A stretch of 64,000 nt of DNA from Clitopilus passeckerianus (Eukaryota > Basidiomycota > Agaricomycetes > Agaricales > Entolomataceae): positions 496,001-560,000 of the forward strand of contig CALYLX010000083.1 of NCBI GenBank assembly GCA_944990035.1, given 5' to 3'. Numbering within the stretch: position 1 is the first letter of the stretch; each line of letters begins with the position of its first letter. The translations under genes and the position numbers were made by a program. This document shows positions 32,044 through 44,552 of the stretch, in pieces. The notes beneath the pieces are model-generated. The model was not told the origin of the DNA, searched no databases, and worked only from the letters and a program-made list of their open reading frames with translations.

Positions 32044-34087
32044 ATGATCTTCTCATATCTAGCGCACAAGACATCCTGGTGAGTTTAGGCCATTCTTTTC
32101 AGCCATAGGAGCTGAAACATCGGCATTACAGCAAATTGAAGCAGAATGAGCGACAAACGCGGATCGACGACCTTCCACAGGGCTACCATGAACCTGCATC
32201 GATAGCAGACAAGAAGATACTTGGGCAGCCGATTTTAGACATCGTCAATAGTGTGCAGCAGGGATCTTTAGACCCCCGAGATGTCCTGACGAGCTACGGG
32301 AAGATGGCCTTGAAAGCTCATGCCCAAACCAATTGCTTGACGGAAATCATGATATCTGCTGCTGAAAAGTGGGCGGACAACTGCAACACGAAGGGCCCAC
32401 TCGCAGGGATGCCAGTTAGCTTGAAAGATGTGCGTCCCGGTGGCTTTTTTCGTCTGCGAGGTGCTGATTTTGAGTTGTTTCCAGACGGTCGTTGTGGCAG
32501 GCTGGGATTCCTGTATAGGCTACTCCGCAAGGGTTGGAAAGCCTTTCGAGAAAGATTCTGCTCTCATCCGTCTGCTTCGCGATGCCGGTGCCGTTCCATT
32601 TGTCAAGACCAACATCCCAATCACTTTGATGTCCCTCGAATCCTATAACGACGTTTTCGGGAGAACAACCAACCCTCACAATCCAAAATACAGTGCTGGT
32701 GGCTCTTCTGGTGGCGAAGGCGCGCTATTGGCGATTGGCGGCTCCCGTATTGGGGTTGGGACAGATGTTGCTGGTTCCGTTCGTATCCCAGCTCACTTCT
32801 CTGGGATTTACACGATCAAAGCGTCTTCGGGACGGTTTGTGAGGACAGGAGGCGCGACCGGTATTCCTGGTCAAGATGGTGTCCCTGCTGTGTATTCGCC
32901 CATGGCTCGCACACTGCCAGATTTGAGAACTTTCTGGGAGGGCGTTATGAGTATGAAACCTTGGGACTATGATCACACAGTTAGTGAGCACAGACTCCCG
33001 AGCCTCGAGAATGTACTGATTCTTGTGTCAGGTGCTTGAAATACCATGGAAGCATTTGGAACATGTGGACCGCCCATCAAAGTGGGGTGTTCTTTGGGAC
33101 GATGGTAGGCCAACTTTATTTCGCCTGAGCCAAAATCTGAATCATGCTCCAGGTATTATCACGCCTTCACCTACTTGCACTCGTGCCCTACAGACCGTTG
33201 TCGAAGCGCTTCAGAATGCTGGCCATGAAGTTGTAGATTTGTATGAACGAAGTATCATATCTTCTGTTAGTCCTCAACTAAAAACCCCGTATCAATTCAG
33301 CCATCCGCCAAGTCCGTATGAAGCTCTCAAGATCAGTAGCCAACTTCTTTTTGCAGATGCGGGTATGTTGGCCCATATCTCCTCCCCCAGCCATCAAGTT
33401 GACACCACCTGTAGCAAAAACCTGCCAACAATCCATACGCACTGGAGAAACACTCGATGCCGGTGTGCAAGCTGGCGTTCGGATGGGCAAATTACCCCGC
33501 TGGCTCAAAACTTTATACGTCTGGTACCTCCGCTACATCAAACGTGACGAAATATATGCCGGTTTGGTTGAAGGATGGCACGAAAAGACGATCACCGAAT
33601 ACTGGCCTCTGCTCGCCCAGCGAGAAGATTACCGGAGGCGATGGTTCGAAGCATGGCAGACGGAGGAGTTAGACTACCTCCTGACGGTCCCGAATCCTCT
33701 TCCTGCGTTCCCCCATGGAGGAATGAAGCCTGGTATTACGGCCTTGGGGTATACGGTTTTGTTCAATCTCGTATGTGCTTCTGCTCTTCTGTATGATTTG
33801 CACAGCTGATGGACGGTTGTTCCTTCCAGCTGGATGTCACTGCTGGTGTTCTTCCTGTTACAAAGGTCGATGCAATCACGGATAGGCTTCCGGCTCAGTT
33901 CAAGCCCCGGAACGTTCCCGAGAAGAGTGCATATGGAATGTACGACCCGGTTGCTATGTATGGGTTACCCGTTGGCGTTCAGGTGGTCGGAAAGCGATTG
34001 GAGGAAGAGAAAGTACTGGCGGGAATGGAGGTTATCGAGCGTTTGTTGCGCAAGACTGGCCAAGAGTACAAGGTCTTGAACGAGTGA
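32044..34087 (+). CDS. Amidase-signature hydrolase 2
   Basis: Tandem paralogue of amidase 1, starting about 200 bases after it. The mini first exon (32044-32078, MIFSYLAHKTS) and intron 32079-32131 lead into KLKQNERQTRIDD, mirroring amidase 1. The catalytic Lys (VSLKD, ~32425), the GGSSGGE loop with cis-Ser (~32700) and nucleophile Ser (DVAGSVRIPA, ~32775) are all intact, and the frame closes at TGA 34085-34087. Intron positions match amidase 1. Length about 565 residues. The pair is a local duplication; the different residues around the GGS loop and the Ser-rich segment after it suggest some divergence in substrate, which is inference. Confidence 0.9.
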
Positions 34088-35936
34088 ACAGCCTGTTTTC
34101 TAGCATTTTTATTGACGTCTTGGCCTTTGTATACTGTATAATCTGTATTCCGTTGTACTGTGATAAAGACGTGTCTACTGAGGACTGATGCTCCACCCTT
34201 CTATCAAGATCTCTGGGAAGGGCATATTTATGGCTGGGCCGCCACTGGCTAGCCATCCTGAGCTCCATCCCCATCACTTCTCTCTCAACGAAAGCCAGGC
34301 AATTTCTGCACTCAACCAAGTCCTCGTCGACCTTTTCGTCTGTGGTCGAGATTTACACCGATGCCTTCCTGCTGTGACGATGAACGTGACTGTTTGAAAG
34401 GTTGCTCGATACCGGGCAACAAGGTTGGGCTCTTCTTCAAGTCTTCCACTCATCATGGCTATTTTCGGCGACCTGCACCGATGTCGTGATTCGTAATCAC
34501 GACTCTCAGAATGACAAGCTGTCCGTTACTGCGAGGTGTAACGCCGACCAGGTCGAGGAGCATCGCCGCCGGCTGCAATGAACTTCCACCCACCAGCCAC
34601 TGCCGTCACTTGGCAGAATAATACAGCCTAAGTACGTGCCATTTTACGATCACAAGCGCATTCATTCGTCTGTCCCAGCCAACAACACTGACCATGTGCT
34701 CCCAAACACCGTTCTAAGTTCACCTTTGGCAGGCACCCATGACACTGAGTATCTTCCAGTTGATTCGTTCCAACACGAGGAACGGACATCCGAAGGTCAT
34801 GCTGACCTCAAACCGCATCTCTCGAGGCCTCAGATGACCGACATCTATGCATTGTGACAGATCAAGACGTAGTTGTTTACCTCTATCCCAGGTCTCATCC
34901 CCTGACTTCCAGGTACTAATGATGCTCGCGGGTGCAAAAACATAGAACTTACCACGCGTTTTTGATCTTCCAACAAACGTCAAAACAGGCAAAGAGGCGT
35001 TAGCGGACTATCTGGATGCAGTGCGAGAAAACGAAGCAGGAGCTTCACGTAATTGCAAGCAAGGATCTACATCATCGAAAGAGCAAAACCGTATAGACCT
35101 GTTGACTTCGGAACGAACGTGGACCAACGACGGCTGACCTCGGGCATGGAAGAGAAGCATGAAGACCTTATGGGCGCCGATCGGCTCTGTCTAATAGTTG
35201 TTGTTATGAGGCGGACTCTCTGCTGTCCTGGTCCGAAATTCCCCTGACGGGCCGCAATGATGAATGCACTCAGAGCAAACTCTGCTCTTCTTAGAAAACA
35301 CATGCTGTTATGTTCCGAATATACTGGGCTCGAAACGCATCTAACATCTTGCTTTTGATCGATCTCAGCTAATTGCGTACCAATCTCAGTAAATTGTGAA
35401 TTGGTTTCGTCTGATGGCCTGACTTTGGCCACCCCTTGACCCAGAGATGTTCTCATCTCCTGCTTTCTATGTTTCCAGAGGCTTCTTACTTTAGGGGGAA
35501 CAGGCTCGAGATATCACACCACTGCAGCCGATGCTTCGCGCTCTCGGTTGAGTACAAGTCTTGAACTCGCTTATACAGATCCTCGACAAGTACATCAGCT
35601 TTCCCCAGATTTCCCCACATCAGGTGAGCACAAGGTGTAGCATTCTATACGGGCCTTACCAGCTGATCACTTCTCTATGCGGTGCTCTTCTTCACCTTTT
35701 CGAGACAATCAGACACCTCCCTAAGGCTGAATCAATCCAGGGTTCATCCGCCATTCCGTCATGGCGGTGAGCAATACCACCTGTGCCCGAAAATTTCAAT
35801 AATCAACTGCTTCCGTTAGAAGACACTTGTGCTAAACGAAGCACCTCCTTCTAGATGTCCACGCTCGGATATCTATAAAAGGCTCCGTAAACTGACAGAG
35901 AAGCCAACAACTCCCATCTCGTTCTACAACCTCAAC
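34088..35936. promoter_or_regulatory. Intergenic with TATA box of HsbA gene
   Basis: About 1.85 kb without a convincing gene. A strong TATAAAA box at 35874-35880 lies about 60 bases before the start codon of the HsbA-family gene and is the clearest core promoter in the window, suggesting high or inducible expression. Other open frames on both strands look like chance. Confidence 0.5.
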
Positions 35937-36654
35937 ATGCGCTTCACAGCTCTCTTCGTCGTTGCCTCGGCCGTCGTCTCTGGCTTTGCAACCACCGTTG
36001 CTCAGGTTAGAGCAGACATTGCAAACATCGCCACTCAAGTCACTGCACTTGACACTGCCATCAATAACTTCCCCGCCACTGGTGGAACTTTGGCCGCTGC
36101 ATTGGTTTGTATCATGGCAGATTCTGAGAGAACCTCGGCTTAGCTGATTATGCTCGCTCCACAGGCTATCCATAATGCCGCTGTCTCTTTGAAGTCGACC
36201 ATTGATAGCTCTACCACTGACGTCAACGTATGAGATATCCTTCGACCCACCGAAGAACGTTACTGACGCTTGTATTCCACCTGTATCTAGAACGTCTCTC
36301 CCAAGCCAGTTTCTGACTCTGATGGCAACCTTATCCTCGGCGACGTCAATGCATTCGTGCCCACTATTCATGATGCCCTCATCGGTATTGCGGCCAAGAA
36401 GCCTGCCTTTGACGCCCTTCCAATTGGCGGTATCTCTGCTCTTGTCAAGCAAGATCTCGCCAACCTCCGTGCCAGCACCTACGCATTCGCCAACGCTTTG
36501 ATCGGCGCCGCTCCTGTAAGTATCCATGGATGTTCAACCCAGAGTATTCGCTAAAATACTGTTTCTTTTATAGTCTTCCCTCACGGCTACTGCGACCGCT
36601 CTCCGTGACCAAATTGACGGCTACTTCGCAACTGCTCAGGCCGCCTACCCTTGA
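35937..36654 (+). CDS. Hydrophobic surface binding protein A (HsbA) family
   Basis: Small secreted protein of about 180 residues in four exons (introns near 36102-36164, 36228-36291 and 36516-36573). It begins with a clear signal peptide (MRFTALFVVASAVVSGFA), followed by an all-helical domain: VRADIANIATQVTALD, AIHNAAVSLKSTIDSS, HDALIGIAAKKPAFDAL and a final LRDQIDGYF helix. This order and the absence of cysteines fit HsbA. HsbA of Aspergillus binds hydrophobic surfaces and helps recruit cutinase-type esterases; a similar surface or wall role is inferred. The strong TATA box upstream fits an abundant secreted product. Confidence 0.87.
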
Positions 36655-36987
36655 GATGTTCTTGATGGTCCTGGATAAATCATTCGGCCTACAGGGTTCT
36701 CGTACACCTCCCTTACTCCTTGTTCCTTGTTCTAAAATTCTATCTGCTATTCGTTGAAAACAATTCCATTTGAATATTGAGGTATGCCGACCAGATTAGT
36801 GCATCACAAGCCCTGCCATTAGATGTTACCAGTGCGAGCAACTTCTCGAGGACGTATAATCAGGATATTGCGACTGATAAGTACATTGAATACCAGCGAA
36901 CATTTCTTCTCTCTATACCCTGAACTACGCTGAAGAACACGAAACCAAAACAAGGCAAATAGACTGAAAAATGTAAAGCTATTTTGA

Positions 36988-38134
36988 TTACTTTCCGGTT
37001 GAATCCTCTTTCGCAGGACATTTGTGACGTGAGAGTCCTGAGCTAGAGGTGAACGAGTGATCACAATCCTGGCAGGTGAAGGGAGATCTCTTTCCGTGCT
37101 GTGATACTTCTTGCCTCAGCCGATCATGCTGCCTGGTGAAGGTCTCGGGGCACCCTTCTTCGCTGCATGGGATTCGACCTCTACGTGATCGAACAGCCGG
37201 GTATGACCTCGGTCTGTCTCCTTTCGAGTAATCAGTCTGAGAAACGCTGATCCATGTGGGGTCGTAAACCATCTCGGACGATCCGCTGGGGTCATCTGGA
37301 TTAGGATGATCTGATGCTGGAACGGTGGACTGAGATGCAAAGTGTGCCGCTGTAGGGATATTCAGAGTCTGCGGTGACTGACGTCGGGAAATACACACCC
37401 CTGTTAATAGTTGACGGCCCAGGGGTGGGAAGTTCTTCCATGGAGGCGGAGAACATTTCATTGAAATCCCCCGTAATGCTCTGCCAGTCAGTTGTAGTTC
37501 AGTGTGTCCACAAGGATTTACAGACATTGAAAAGCTTACAGATGAGGAAGAAGATGTATACAAACTGCAGCGTCTACTACTTGTCGCGTCAAACGTGGAC
37601 CCTAGGTTGAGAGGTGTGGCCTGAAGGAATGGATCTGAAAGAACCTCGGTTTGGGAAGGATCTGAATGGCCGGAGAAACCGTGAGTGTTAGGAGTATTTT
37701 ATAGTTGCTCAGACGTAAAACGTACTGAAAGAGCCCACATCCATAAATCCCCAATCCATGTTGCTCGGGTGGGATATAGGTTGGGAAGGTGGCACAGTAC
37801 TCGACGGAAGTGACGGTGCATCGCTAGGAGCCGGAATCATTGGGGAGGATTGCATGTTGAGCGACATGCTGTTTATACCCTCTTGGGCGGAGGGAGATTG
37901 AGAGAAGTTCCCCACTGCTGATATGCGTAGAATACGACGTCCATTCTGGAGGTAGGTCTCGCAATGGATCGTGATTTCAGGAAGCTTGGGGTAAGGCGAC
38001 ACACCGCCAAGTACATTGGCCAGTGCCTCCAACCTGGTGGTCGGGAGCTCGTTTGCTCCGAGCAAATCGATGCATATCGCTGAGCCGAGCAATTGGGTGA
38101 GGGATATAGAGAAGTAAAGTTCTGGTGCGTCCAT
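36988..38134 (-). CDS. C2H2-type zinc-finger-like regulator
   Basis: Minus-strand gene of several exons, start ATG at 38134, stop at 36988-36990. The N-terminal ~140 residues (MDAPELYFSISLTQLLG...) are of unknown type and turn Ser/Pro-rich, then acidic stretches (GDFNEMFSASMEELP) resemble an activation region. The C-terminus holds two fingers after a basic patch (RSRRGRIPC): the first has CSEEGC..FTRQHDRLRQEVSQH, where the usual first zinc-binding His is Gln; the second has CQDCDHSF..LSRHKC, with an irregular end. This is typical in outline of basidiomycete C2H2 transcription factors, but both fingers depart from consensus. Introns near 37720 and 37380-37560 are approximate. Confidence 0.65.
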
Positions 38135-38547
38135 TGCGTTCGATACCGGTGAGCTGTTGGAACTTGAAGGTTGGATAAGAACATGCTCTTTCTCTCGTTA
38201 TATACTTGAGGCTCCCAGAGATTGAATTGAGGGTATCGGCGTCTGGAGACGCATCAGGATTGGGCGTAACAGCACATTGCAGTGGATATCGATGATCTCT
38301 GCGTTTTGAACTTGCCGATCCGAGGGACGATCTGATTTGAGTTATATTGGAGCGGAACCTCCACTCTCGGATGCATAGCCACGCAGGAAAATCTTAGGTG
38401 GGGACGGTATGTTATCTTGCGTGCCGGGCGGGAGAAAAGGTGAAGAAAGCCCGTATTGCCATCCTGGCCAACTCTGGGGGAGTGGTGACGGGTACTGGCG
38501 ATGAAACTTTCGTCAGCGGTTGCTGGAATTTGTGGGTTAATGTCAAT
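38135..38547. other. Intergenic between two minus-strand genes
   Basis: Upstream region of the zinc-finger-like gene and 3' flank of the small unknown gene. No feature recognised. Confidence 0.3.
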
Positions 38548-38940
38548 TTATGCATCAGGGGCGCCGTCAGCTGAGGTGACAATGCTCACTATGAGTATGG
38601 ATGACTCTGTACTCGTGTTTCTTGATGTACGGAATGCCAGGGAGGGCAACCGGATGGTTATCTGATTCCTTAATTTGATATCAATTGAAACCTCATCGTT
38701 TGGCAACATTATTCCAAAGAGCTGTGCGTATGAATGAATTGGCTCGAATTGTTCCTGCTGCAAGAAAATCATGAATGACGACCACGTTATCCATAGGGCC
38801 CTCCGAGACGGTACTGAGTAAGAGGCTGAGTTTTTAATAGAAGAGTCACCTACAGACGCCAAAATCTCGGCCATTTGCCGTCGGTAACCTTGTTCGTCGA
38901 CAGCATTTCCCAGAGGAACAAACTGCGGTGAAGGCTCCAA
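38548..38940 (-). CDS. Small protein of unknown function
   Basis: An open frame of 130 codons from ATG 38940 to the stop at 38548. It may contain a short intron (roughly GTAGGTGACT to TTACTCAG, near 38812-38853), since the frame is also spliceable there. The second half (IKLRNQITIRLPSLAF) looks like beta-strand protein. No signal peptide, helix or known domain is visible. It lies between the zinc-finger-like gene and the SET/MYND gene on the same strand. I do not recognise it, and it could be a chance frame. Confidence 0.35.
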   Translation of the reverse strand: MEPSPQFVPLGNAVDEQGYRRQMAEILASVGDSSIKNSASYSVPSRRALWITWSSFMIFLQQEQFEPIHSYAQLFGIMLPNDEVSIDIKLRNQITIRLPSLAFRTSRNTSTESSILIVSIVTSADGAPDA

Positions 38941-39138
38941 AACCTAGAAAAGGCATTCGCACGACCATATGGCGTTATCGTGATGATTTCACAATGCGAT
39001 CACTGCTCAGTCCACATGTCCAAACTCCGACCGTCAGTTTGAGGCTTTGAGCATTGAGCAACCAAGATGGGAGTAACAGGAAGGGAGAGAAACATATGAT
39101 TTTCTCCACATATGACCGCCTCCGCCACAAAGAGCTAG

Positions 39139-41314
39139 TTACTTTGATATACGGGGCGTGTCCTCCAGAAGATGTTTTATACCCTGGTTCCAGACCCCGA
39201 GCTCCTTCTCGATGGATGCAATGGCATCTCTCACATTCTGCCCGACCTGACCACCTTCATTTTTGGTTCCAAATCCTATAAGTAGCTCTTGGCGAGCCCG
39301 CAAGAGCACCTCAGCGGCAGACCGAAGTCTAGCTGGTCCTGATGGCGGGTAGAGCAACGCAGTCTCAGCAGGGGTTGCATTCTGCTTCGGCGAAGGTTCA
39401 TCAACGGCTAGCAGTTTCCCTTGCTCTGCTAAAGCAATTCCTCGGACAGGGTGTCCAAGACAGAGGATGCCTGAAAGTCCAGTGACTGAACGGGCCGCCA
39501 CTCGGATCGTATCATTGAGGGCATCTTGCGTTGGGGGAGATGGCAGAGATGAGACCAAAAGAGACTGGTAGAGACGTGATAAGGCGAGAAGCGGGTGGGA
39601 AGATGGTGTGACTCCTGCAGAGATCAGGATAGGGATGAGCTTTGATGTTAGTTGGATTGACTTTGCGGGATCTAAGAATGCTAAGTTAGCACGCCATGTC
39701 ACAGAATCGTCGTCAGGACACACCTTGAAACTGGAGGGCTGTAGCTTTGTCAAGGGCTTCCTGTCCCACTCGCATTGCATCCAAAATAGCATCAGTGTCT
39801 TTCACAACAGCCTTGCATTTCACGCATTGTGTAAGGTTATTCTCTGTGTAGGACGGGGAATTGGTCAGCAGGACTATCAAATGAGCCTATCAGAAAGATT
39901 CACCTTCGGTCGGCGCTGTGCACGCACCGCCGCAGGACTTGGGACAGAAGACAGAGGCCCGGGGGTCGGGGTCACCTGGTGTCGTGCAAAGGGGGCATTT
40001 GCAGTCGAAACTATAGGTTTCCTTCAGGGACTGCTGGCGCATCTCTCGCGGCAGCGTGGTGTCAATGTAGGAGGTCAAGATCTGACAGGAAACAGATCAA
40101 AGCCAGGTCCGTATCAAGGAAGGTCCCAGCTCACCTCCTCGTCAGGTTGCAAAGGACGCAACGCAATCACCTGCATTTGAGGTTCGCTGCTGGCAGCGTC
40201 GGGTGACATGCGGGGAAAGACTACGACCGCGTTGGGGTCGCAAGAGTGATTGATGAGCGCGATGGTTGGAGACACTGACACACCAATTGGAGTCAGAGTT
40301 GGCGTAGTGACCGCAAATGTATTGGTGATAAACTATGTATAGCGGGGAGGATTAGAGCAGGTAAGATCACCATAATGATAGGATTTACGCGTGAGGTCAG
40401 GTCAACAAGAGCGCTGGCGGAGTTGAGGCCGAAGCTTGTGAGTTCCGCCGGGGAAGAAACGCCCAAATAGCGGACGAGCGCATGCGAGAGGTGCGTGTGG
40501 ACTTCATAAGATGATGGAGCAAGTGATGCACGATCTATTGAACAGTAGGTGAGCAAATTCGTGTGGCTGAGATGGAGATAACTTCTTACGTGACTGCAAG
40601 GAATCAATTTCTCGGGCCTGAAAATCGTTGATGAGTGGAGTATGGAGCTGATACGGCGAAAGTCAATACCCAACTGCTCTCAAAACCTTTCTTCTGTATC
40701 CGCCAGAGTAGACGACCCAGACATCTGACAGCATCACTTGGCACAGAGAGATCGTCGGATGGCGCTTGTTCTCCCCATCTGACCAGAGAAGAGCATTCGT
40801 TCTTGTGTGATGGCCAATCCTTGGACTGACAACTCTGTTTTTGCAGTTCGGGTTAGGCGACGTAATACAAATGGGAAAAGAAACGTACGGAGTCACAGTA
40901 GTATACAGTACGGCAGGTACCACATCTCTTGACACCAGTTGGGCCAAAACAGTTGGAGCAGTATGATCCCAGGTGCTGGTTACTCAGAACAGCGACGTGT
41001 GGCCTGACCACCAACACGATGTCACCTGTGAAAATATGTTGTTAGTGCAAGAACATAGACACATCAGGAGGACTGAGACCTGGCCTGTAGTGCGAAACAG
41101 ACCATAATCCTCTGCCGGATGTCGAAGTTCTCATCTCGATCGAGGCGGGCAACGAGTACAGATTACTAGCTCGTTGAGCAGCCTTGTCATCGGTGAAGCT
41201 GGAAGGCTGGGGAGAACTGTTGGATACATTATCCGTGGATTCTTTTCTTTGAGAAACATACGATTGCGCCACTTTAGTTTTCCGACCTTTCTTCAAATCC
41301 GCGAACGATGTCAT
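39139..41314 (-). CDS. SET and MYND domain lysine methyltransferase (SMYD-like)
   Basis: Multi-exon minus-strand gene of about 560 residues, start ATG at 41314 (an upstream ATG at 41371 is possible). In order: a basic Ser-rich N-terminus, SET-N (GRGLWSVSHYRPGDIVLVV), a MYND zinc finger (CSNC..CGTCRTVYYC..CQSKDWPSHKNEC), a helical insert, the SET core with INHSCDPN (~40250), a tyrosine-bearing SYIDTT turn, a post-SET cysteine cluster (FDCKCPLC) and a helical C-terminal TPR-like region ending at 39139. This order is that of SMYD proteins, which methylate histone or other lysines with S-adenosylmethionine. In fungi such proteins are mostly uncharacterised. The frame appears continuous; exact intron edges were not all fixed. 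Confidence 0.85.
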
Positions 41315-41685
41315 GGTGGTGGACGAAAAGGAACAGCACGTTATTTGCTTTAGGTTTGGTTGTCGTAGCAAAGTGTACAGCCACTGCTCCCGGCCTCCTC
41401 AGGCTGATCATAGAAATCGCAATGCTAATTTAAAGCTGGGCAAGATACTGGGGAATAATTCTATTAAATGAAAACTAAGTTACACTCTATGGCAGGTCTA
41501 AAGAGAGTCTAAGGAAAGTCTAACGAATGCTTCGCGTAAAGGAAGGTCTAGGTCTATGATATCAACTAGAAGAAGGACAACCAAAAAACAGACAACTACA
41601 AGACAACCAACGACAAGAAACGATGAAAACAACAGAGAGTACCTGGTAAAGCACGAGGAAGAGGGAGAGATCGAACATGAGAAGA
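41315..41685. other. Intergenic, MFS gene to SET/MYND gene
   Basis: Purine- and AAC-rich spacer with the 5' flank of the SET/MYND gene and the 3' flank of the MFS gene. No gene recognised. Confidence 0.3.
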
Positions 41686-43934
41686 TCAAACAGTTGCCTT
41701 CTCATTGATATCTTTCATCTTCCGCTCTTTCATCGCCATCTTGCCGCCATCAAGATAGCTCGGGAGCGGAATGTCCTCCATCAGGAAAGACAAGACGAAT
41801 CCTACAAAGAGGAATCCAGTTAGAGTGAACCACAAGGGGCGTAAGCTCTTAGCGAACGCCTCCTGAACTTCAGCTTTTGACGGGTTTTGAAGCAGACGAA
41901 TGGACGGTATGATCGAGTAAATCATGTCAGCACCGCCAGGAACAGTAGCAAGTAAATCAGGGGGTAGGACATCCCTTAGTCGATTGTTAAGAATGGCGCC
42001 TCCTACCGCGACTCCCCACACCTGGCCCAGAGATCGGGCAAAAGTGAAGAATGCGACAGCTTGTGCATTGGCTGACGCCGGGAGAGGCGTAAGGATGGGG
42101 AAGTGGCTTGCACCTAAGGGAATCAGATCGGAATTAGTCGTGTGACCAAGAAAAAGGCTCAAATACGCACCGAAAACGAGTCCAGCGCCAGCAGCACCTG
42201 GAATGAGCTGGATTATGGTTACGGCCGTCGGTGTTGCGGCTTTAGTAAAGCAAAATGCAGATAAAGTAGCCAGGAACAGGAGCCATCCCAACCAGAGTTG
42301 CGGGCGGTACGACCCTAGGAGTCTTACGCTTGCGCCACCAATGACAATCATGGGCCTAGTTAAATTGCATGAATTTCTGTCTCATGAAGATGAATGGCTG
42401 GCTTACCCCACAAGGTAGCTAAAGCTGAAGAATCGGACGCCTTTGACCGCTTGGTAGTAAATCGGGGTATAATCTGGCCAAAGAGTGTCTAAATGAGTAT
42501 TCAAGTCATAGGAAGAGAAAGGGAACTGACAGGTCATCGATATGGCCACAAGAGAGTTGAAGAAAATCTGAGCATAGCCAGAGACAGTAGTCCTGTTCCT
42601 CATAATGTCTCGGGGCACCTGTCGTTGCACATTAGGGAATTTCCGACAAACACCTTCAAGTCGATGACGATCGTACCATGGGTTGGGCAGCAAACCTCCA
42701 CTCATAGACCAACCAACCTATGAAACCCAGAGTCCCGATAATAAACAGGGCTATAACACGAGGAGATTTCCAACCGTATCGTGTGCCACCCCATGTGAGT
42801 GCAAGCACCAAGGAGACCGAGCTTGAGATCACCAACAAGTCTCCACTAACGGACCCAAGTTAGACGAGCTGCGATTCCCTCGTCGAAATCTGCGCACTCA
42901 CATCCAGTCAATTGATGCCATTTTCTTGCTCAACGATCCTGGCGGAGTGGGAAGATTCATGAAAAGGATGACGAGAATCACGGCTACTCCGCTTATTGGG
43001 AGATTGAGGACTGGGAGGAGCTCAGTTAGCAGAAGACATGAGCAGCGAGGAGGGTCGATCTCACAGAACAGCCATCTCCATGCGCCGCGTTCCGCGAGGG
43101 AGCCACCGACCAGCGGGCCAACTGCGATGCCGGTTGCCCATGTCCTGCACCAGAGGAATCAAACCATGAAAGTATGAACCGTTGTACCAACCACTCACAT
43201 GCCAGTTATCCCAGTATAGCTACCTCTTTGACTTAGAGGAACCTATGCCGACATTGAGTTCATCGATCGTTATTTATAGCACCGGCTATCTCACCATATC
43301 GCTAACCACGATGGGCGTAAGAGCAATGATTGCGCCTCCTCCGATACCTTGAACGGCTGTAGACTGTTTCAGTATCAAATTAGTTTCTGACAAATGGCGG
43401 GCCTACTCCTGCCAGCGATGAACCAGCCCATATCCGGGGCCATGCCACACATAGCACTTCCAAGGGCGAAGCATATGAGACCGCCGACTACGGCAACTTT
43501 TCTGCCCAGGATCTGCGAATTGATGTTACTACCGAGGGTCACCACAGATAACCTTGCTCAGTACCTGAGAGACACCGGCACTAATAGGGAGAAAGGCTGT
43601 TGATGCAAGCTGAGGAACGGATTAGCTATCGGCCCCGATCGGAGGTGAAGATAAGGACCTACAGTGTACGTAGTTCCTGCCCAAGCAAACTCTTTGCCCT
43701 TGAGGTCACGGATAGTAGAAGGGAGAGCAGGTGCAAGAGAACTCTAAGAATACAAACCAAGGAGTAGAATTGGTTTCCGGATGTTGCGGATCACGAAGGT
43801 TAACAATGCTTTACCAGTTCAAGAGCGCTCAAGAACAAGGAAAACACAAGGGCAAGGAAGACCACCCAGAACTGATAACCTTTCCGTGCGTCGGGAGCAG
43901 TTGCCTGGCTCAGATTTGCTTGATGTTGAGGCAT
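41686..43934 (-). CDS. MFS drug/toxin exporter (DHA2-like, 14 helices)
   Basis: Minus-strand gene of about ten exons, start at ATG 43934 (an ATG at 44063 would add 43 residues), stop 41686-41688. About 540 residues. Recognisable parts: a first helix FWVVFLALVFSLFLSALEL, ALPSTIRDLKG, ILGRKVAVVGGL (motif A position), QGIGGGAI (motif C region), GPLVGGSLAERGAWRWLFYLNLPI, the second half with NRTTVSGYAQIFF and YYTPIYYQAVKG, and a last helix FTLTGFLFVGFVLSF before a Lys-rich tail. This is the layout of 14-helix proton antiporters that export drugs or fungal metabolites. Junctions checked at 42654, 42530 and 42412 keep frame. The substrate is unknown. Confidence 0.87.
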
Positions 43935-44552
43935 TTTGGGAATGAGAATTGCAAAGGAGTGTGTGAGCTCGTGGGTGACGAACGAGGGACCTCTGGGGAC
44001 ACCTCTTTGTCTGTAGAGAGCAGGTGGTATAAGTACAGATACAAGGGTGGGAACGGGCTCCACTGTGGGTTCGATGCTTGCTTTAATCCAGATCCATTCC
44101 GAGAACGAGAAAATTTCCGGTGAATTGAAATGAAGTCCTAATCAGTACTCGGCTGACAACAACTGTCAACTGCCTCAAATGGCACCGCATCTAATCAGTG
44201 TGGGACCGGGACTCGGTGTAATCATAACAGTAAGCTGTTGAAAGAGTAGAGCAATGCTCAGTAAGACTTTGTCCTATTCAGCTAGAATATAAGCAGCATT
44301 ATTGCGAGTTCTGTCAACAAGCAACCAAAGAACTGACCTACAAGTCCGTCACCCACGTTTGTAATGCCGATCGGCCAACAATCAAGCAAACCCCGAAGGC
44401 TTGAAGCGAACACGTCCGCACATACGACTGCAAACGATTGGACATACAATGATAGAAAAGGGGTCGAATAATAAATTAAAAGGTACTATATATAGGGAAA
44501 TGATTATTAAGTTGTTTTCTTGCCAGCGTTCTGAGAATTGCAGACTGGCGGC
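43935..44552. other. Intergenic, bestrophin A to MFS exporter
   Basis: Upstream region of the MFS gene and 3' flank of bestrophin-like gene A. The first part can be read as an N-terminal extension of the MFS protein from ATG 44063. No other gene or repeat seen. Confidence 0.35.
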
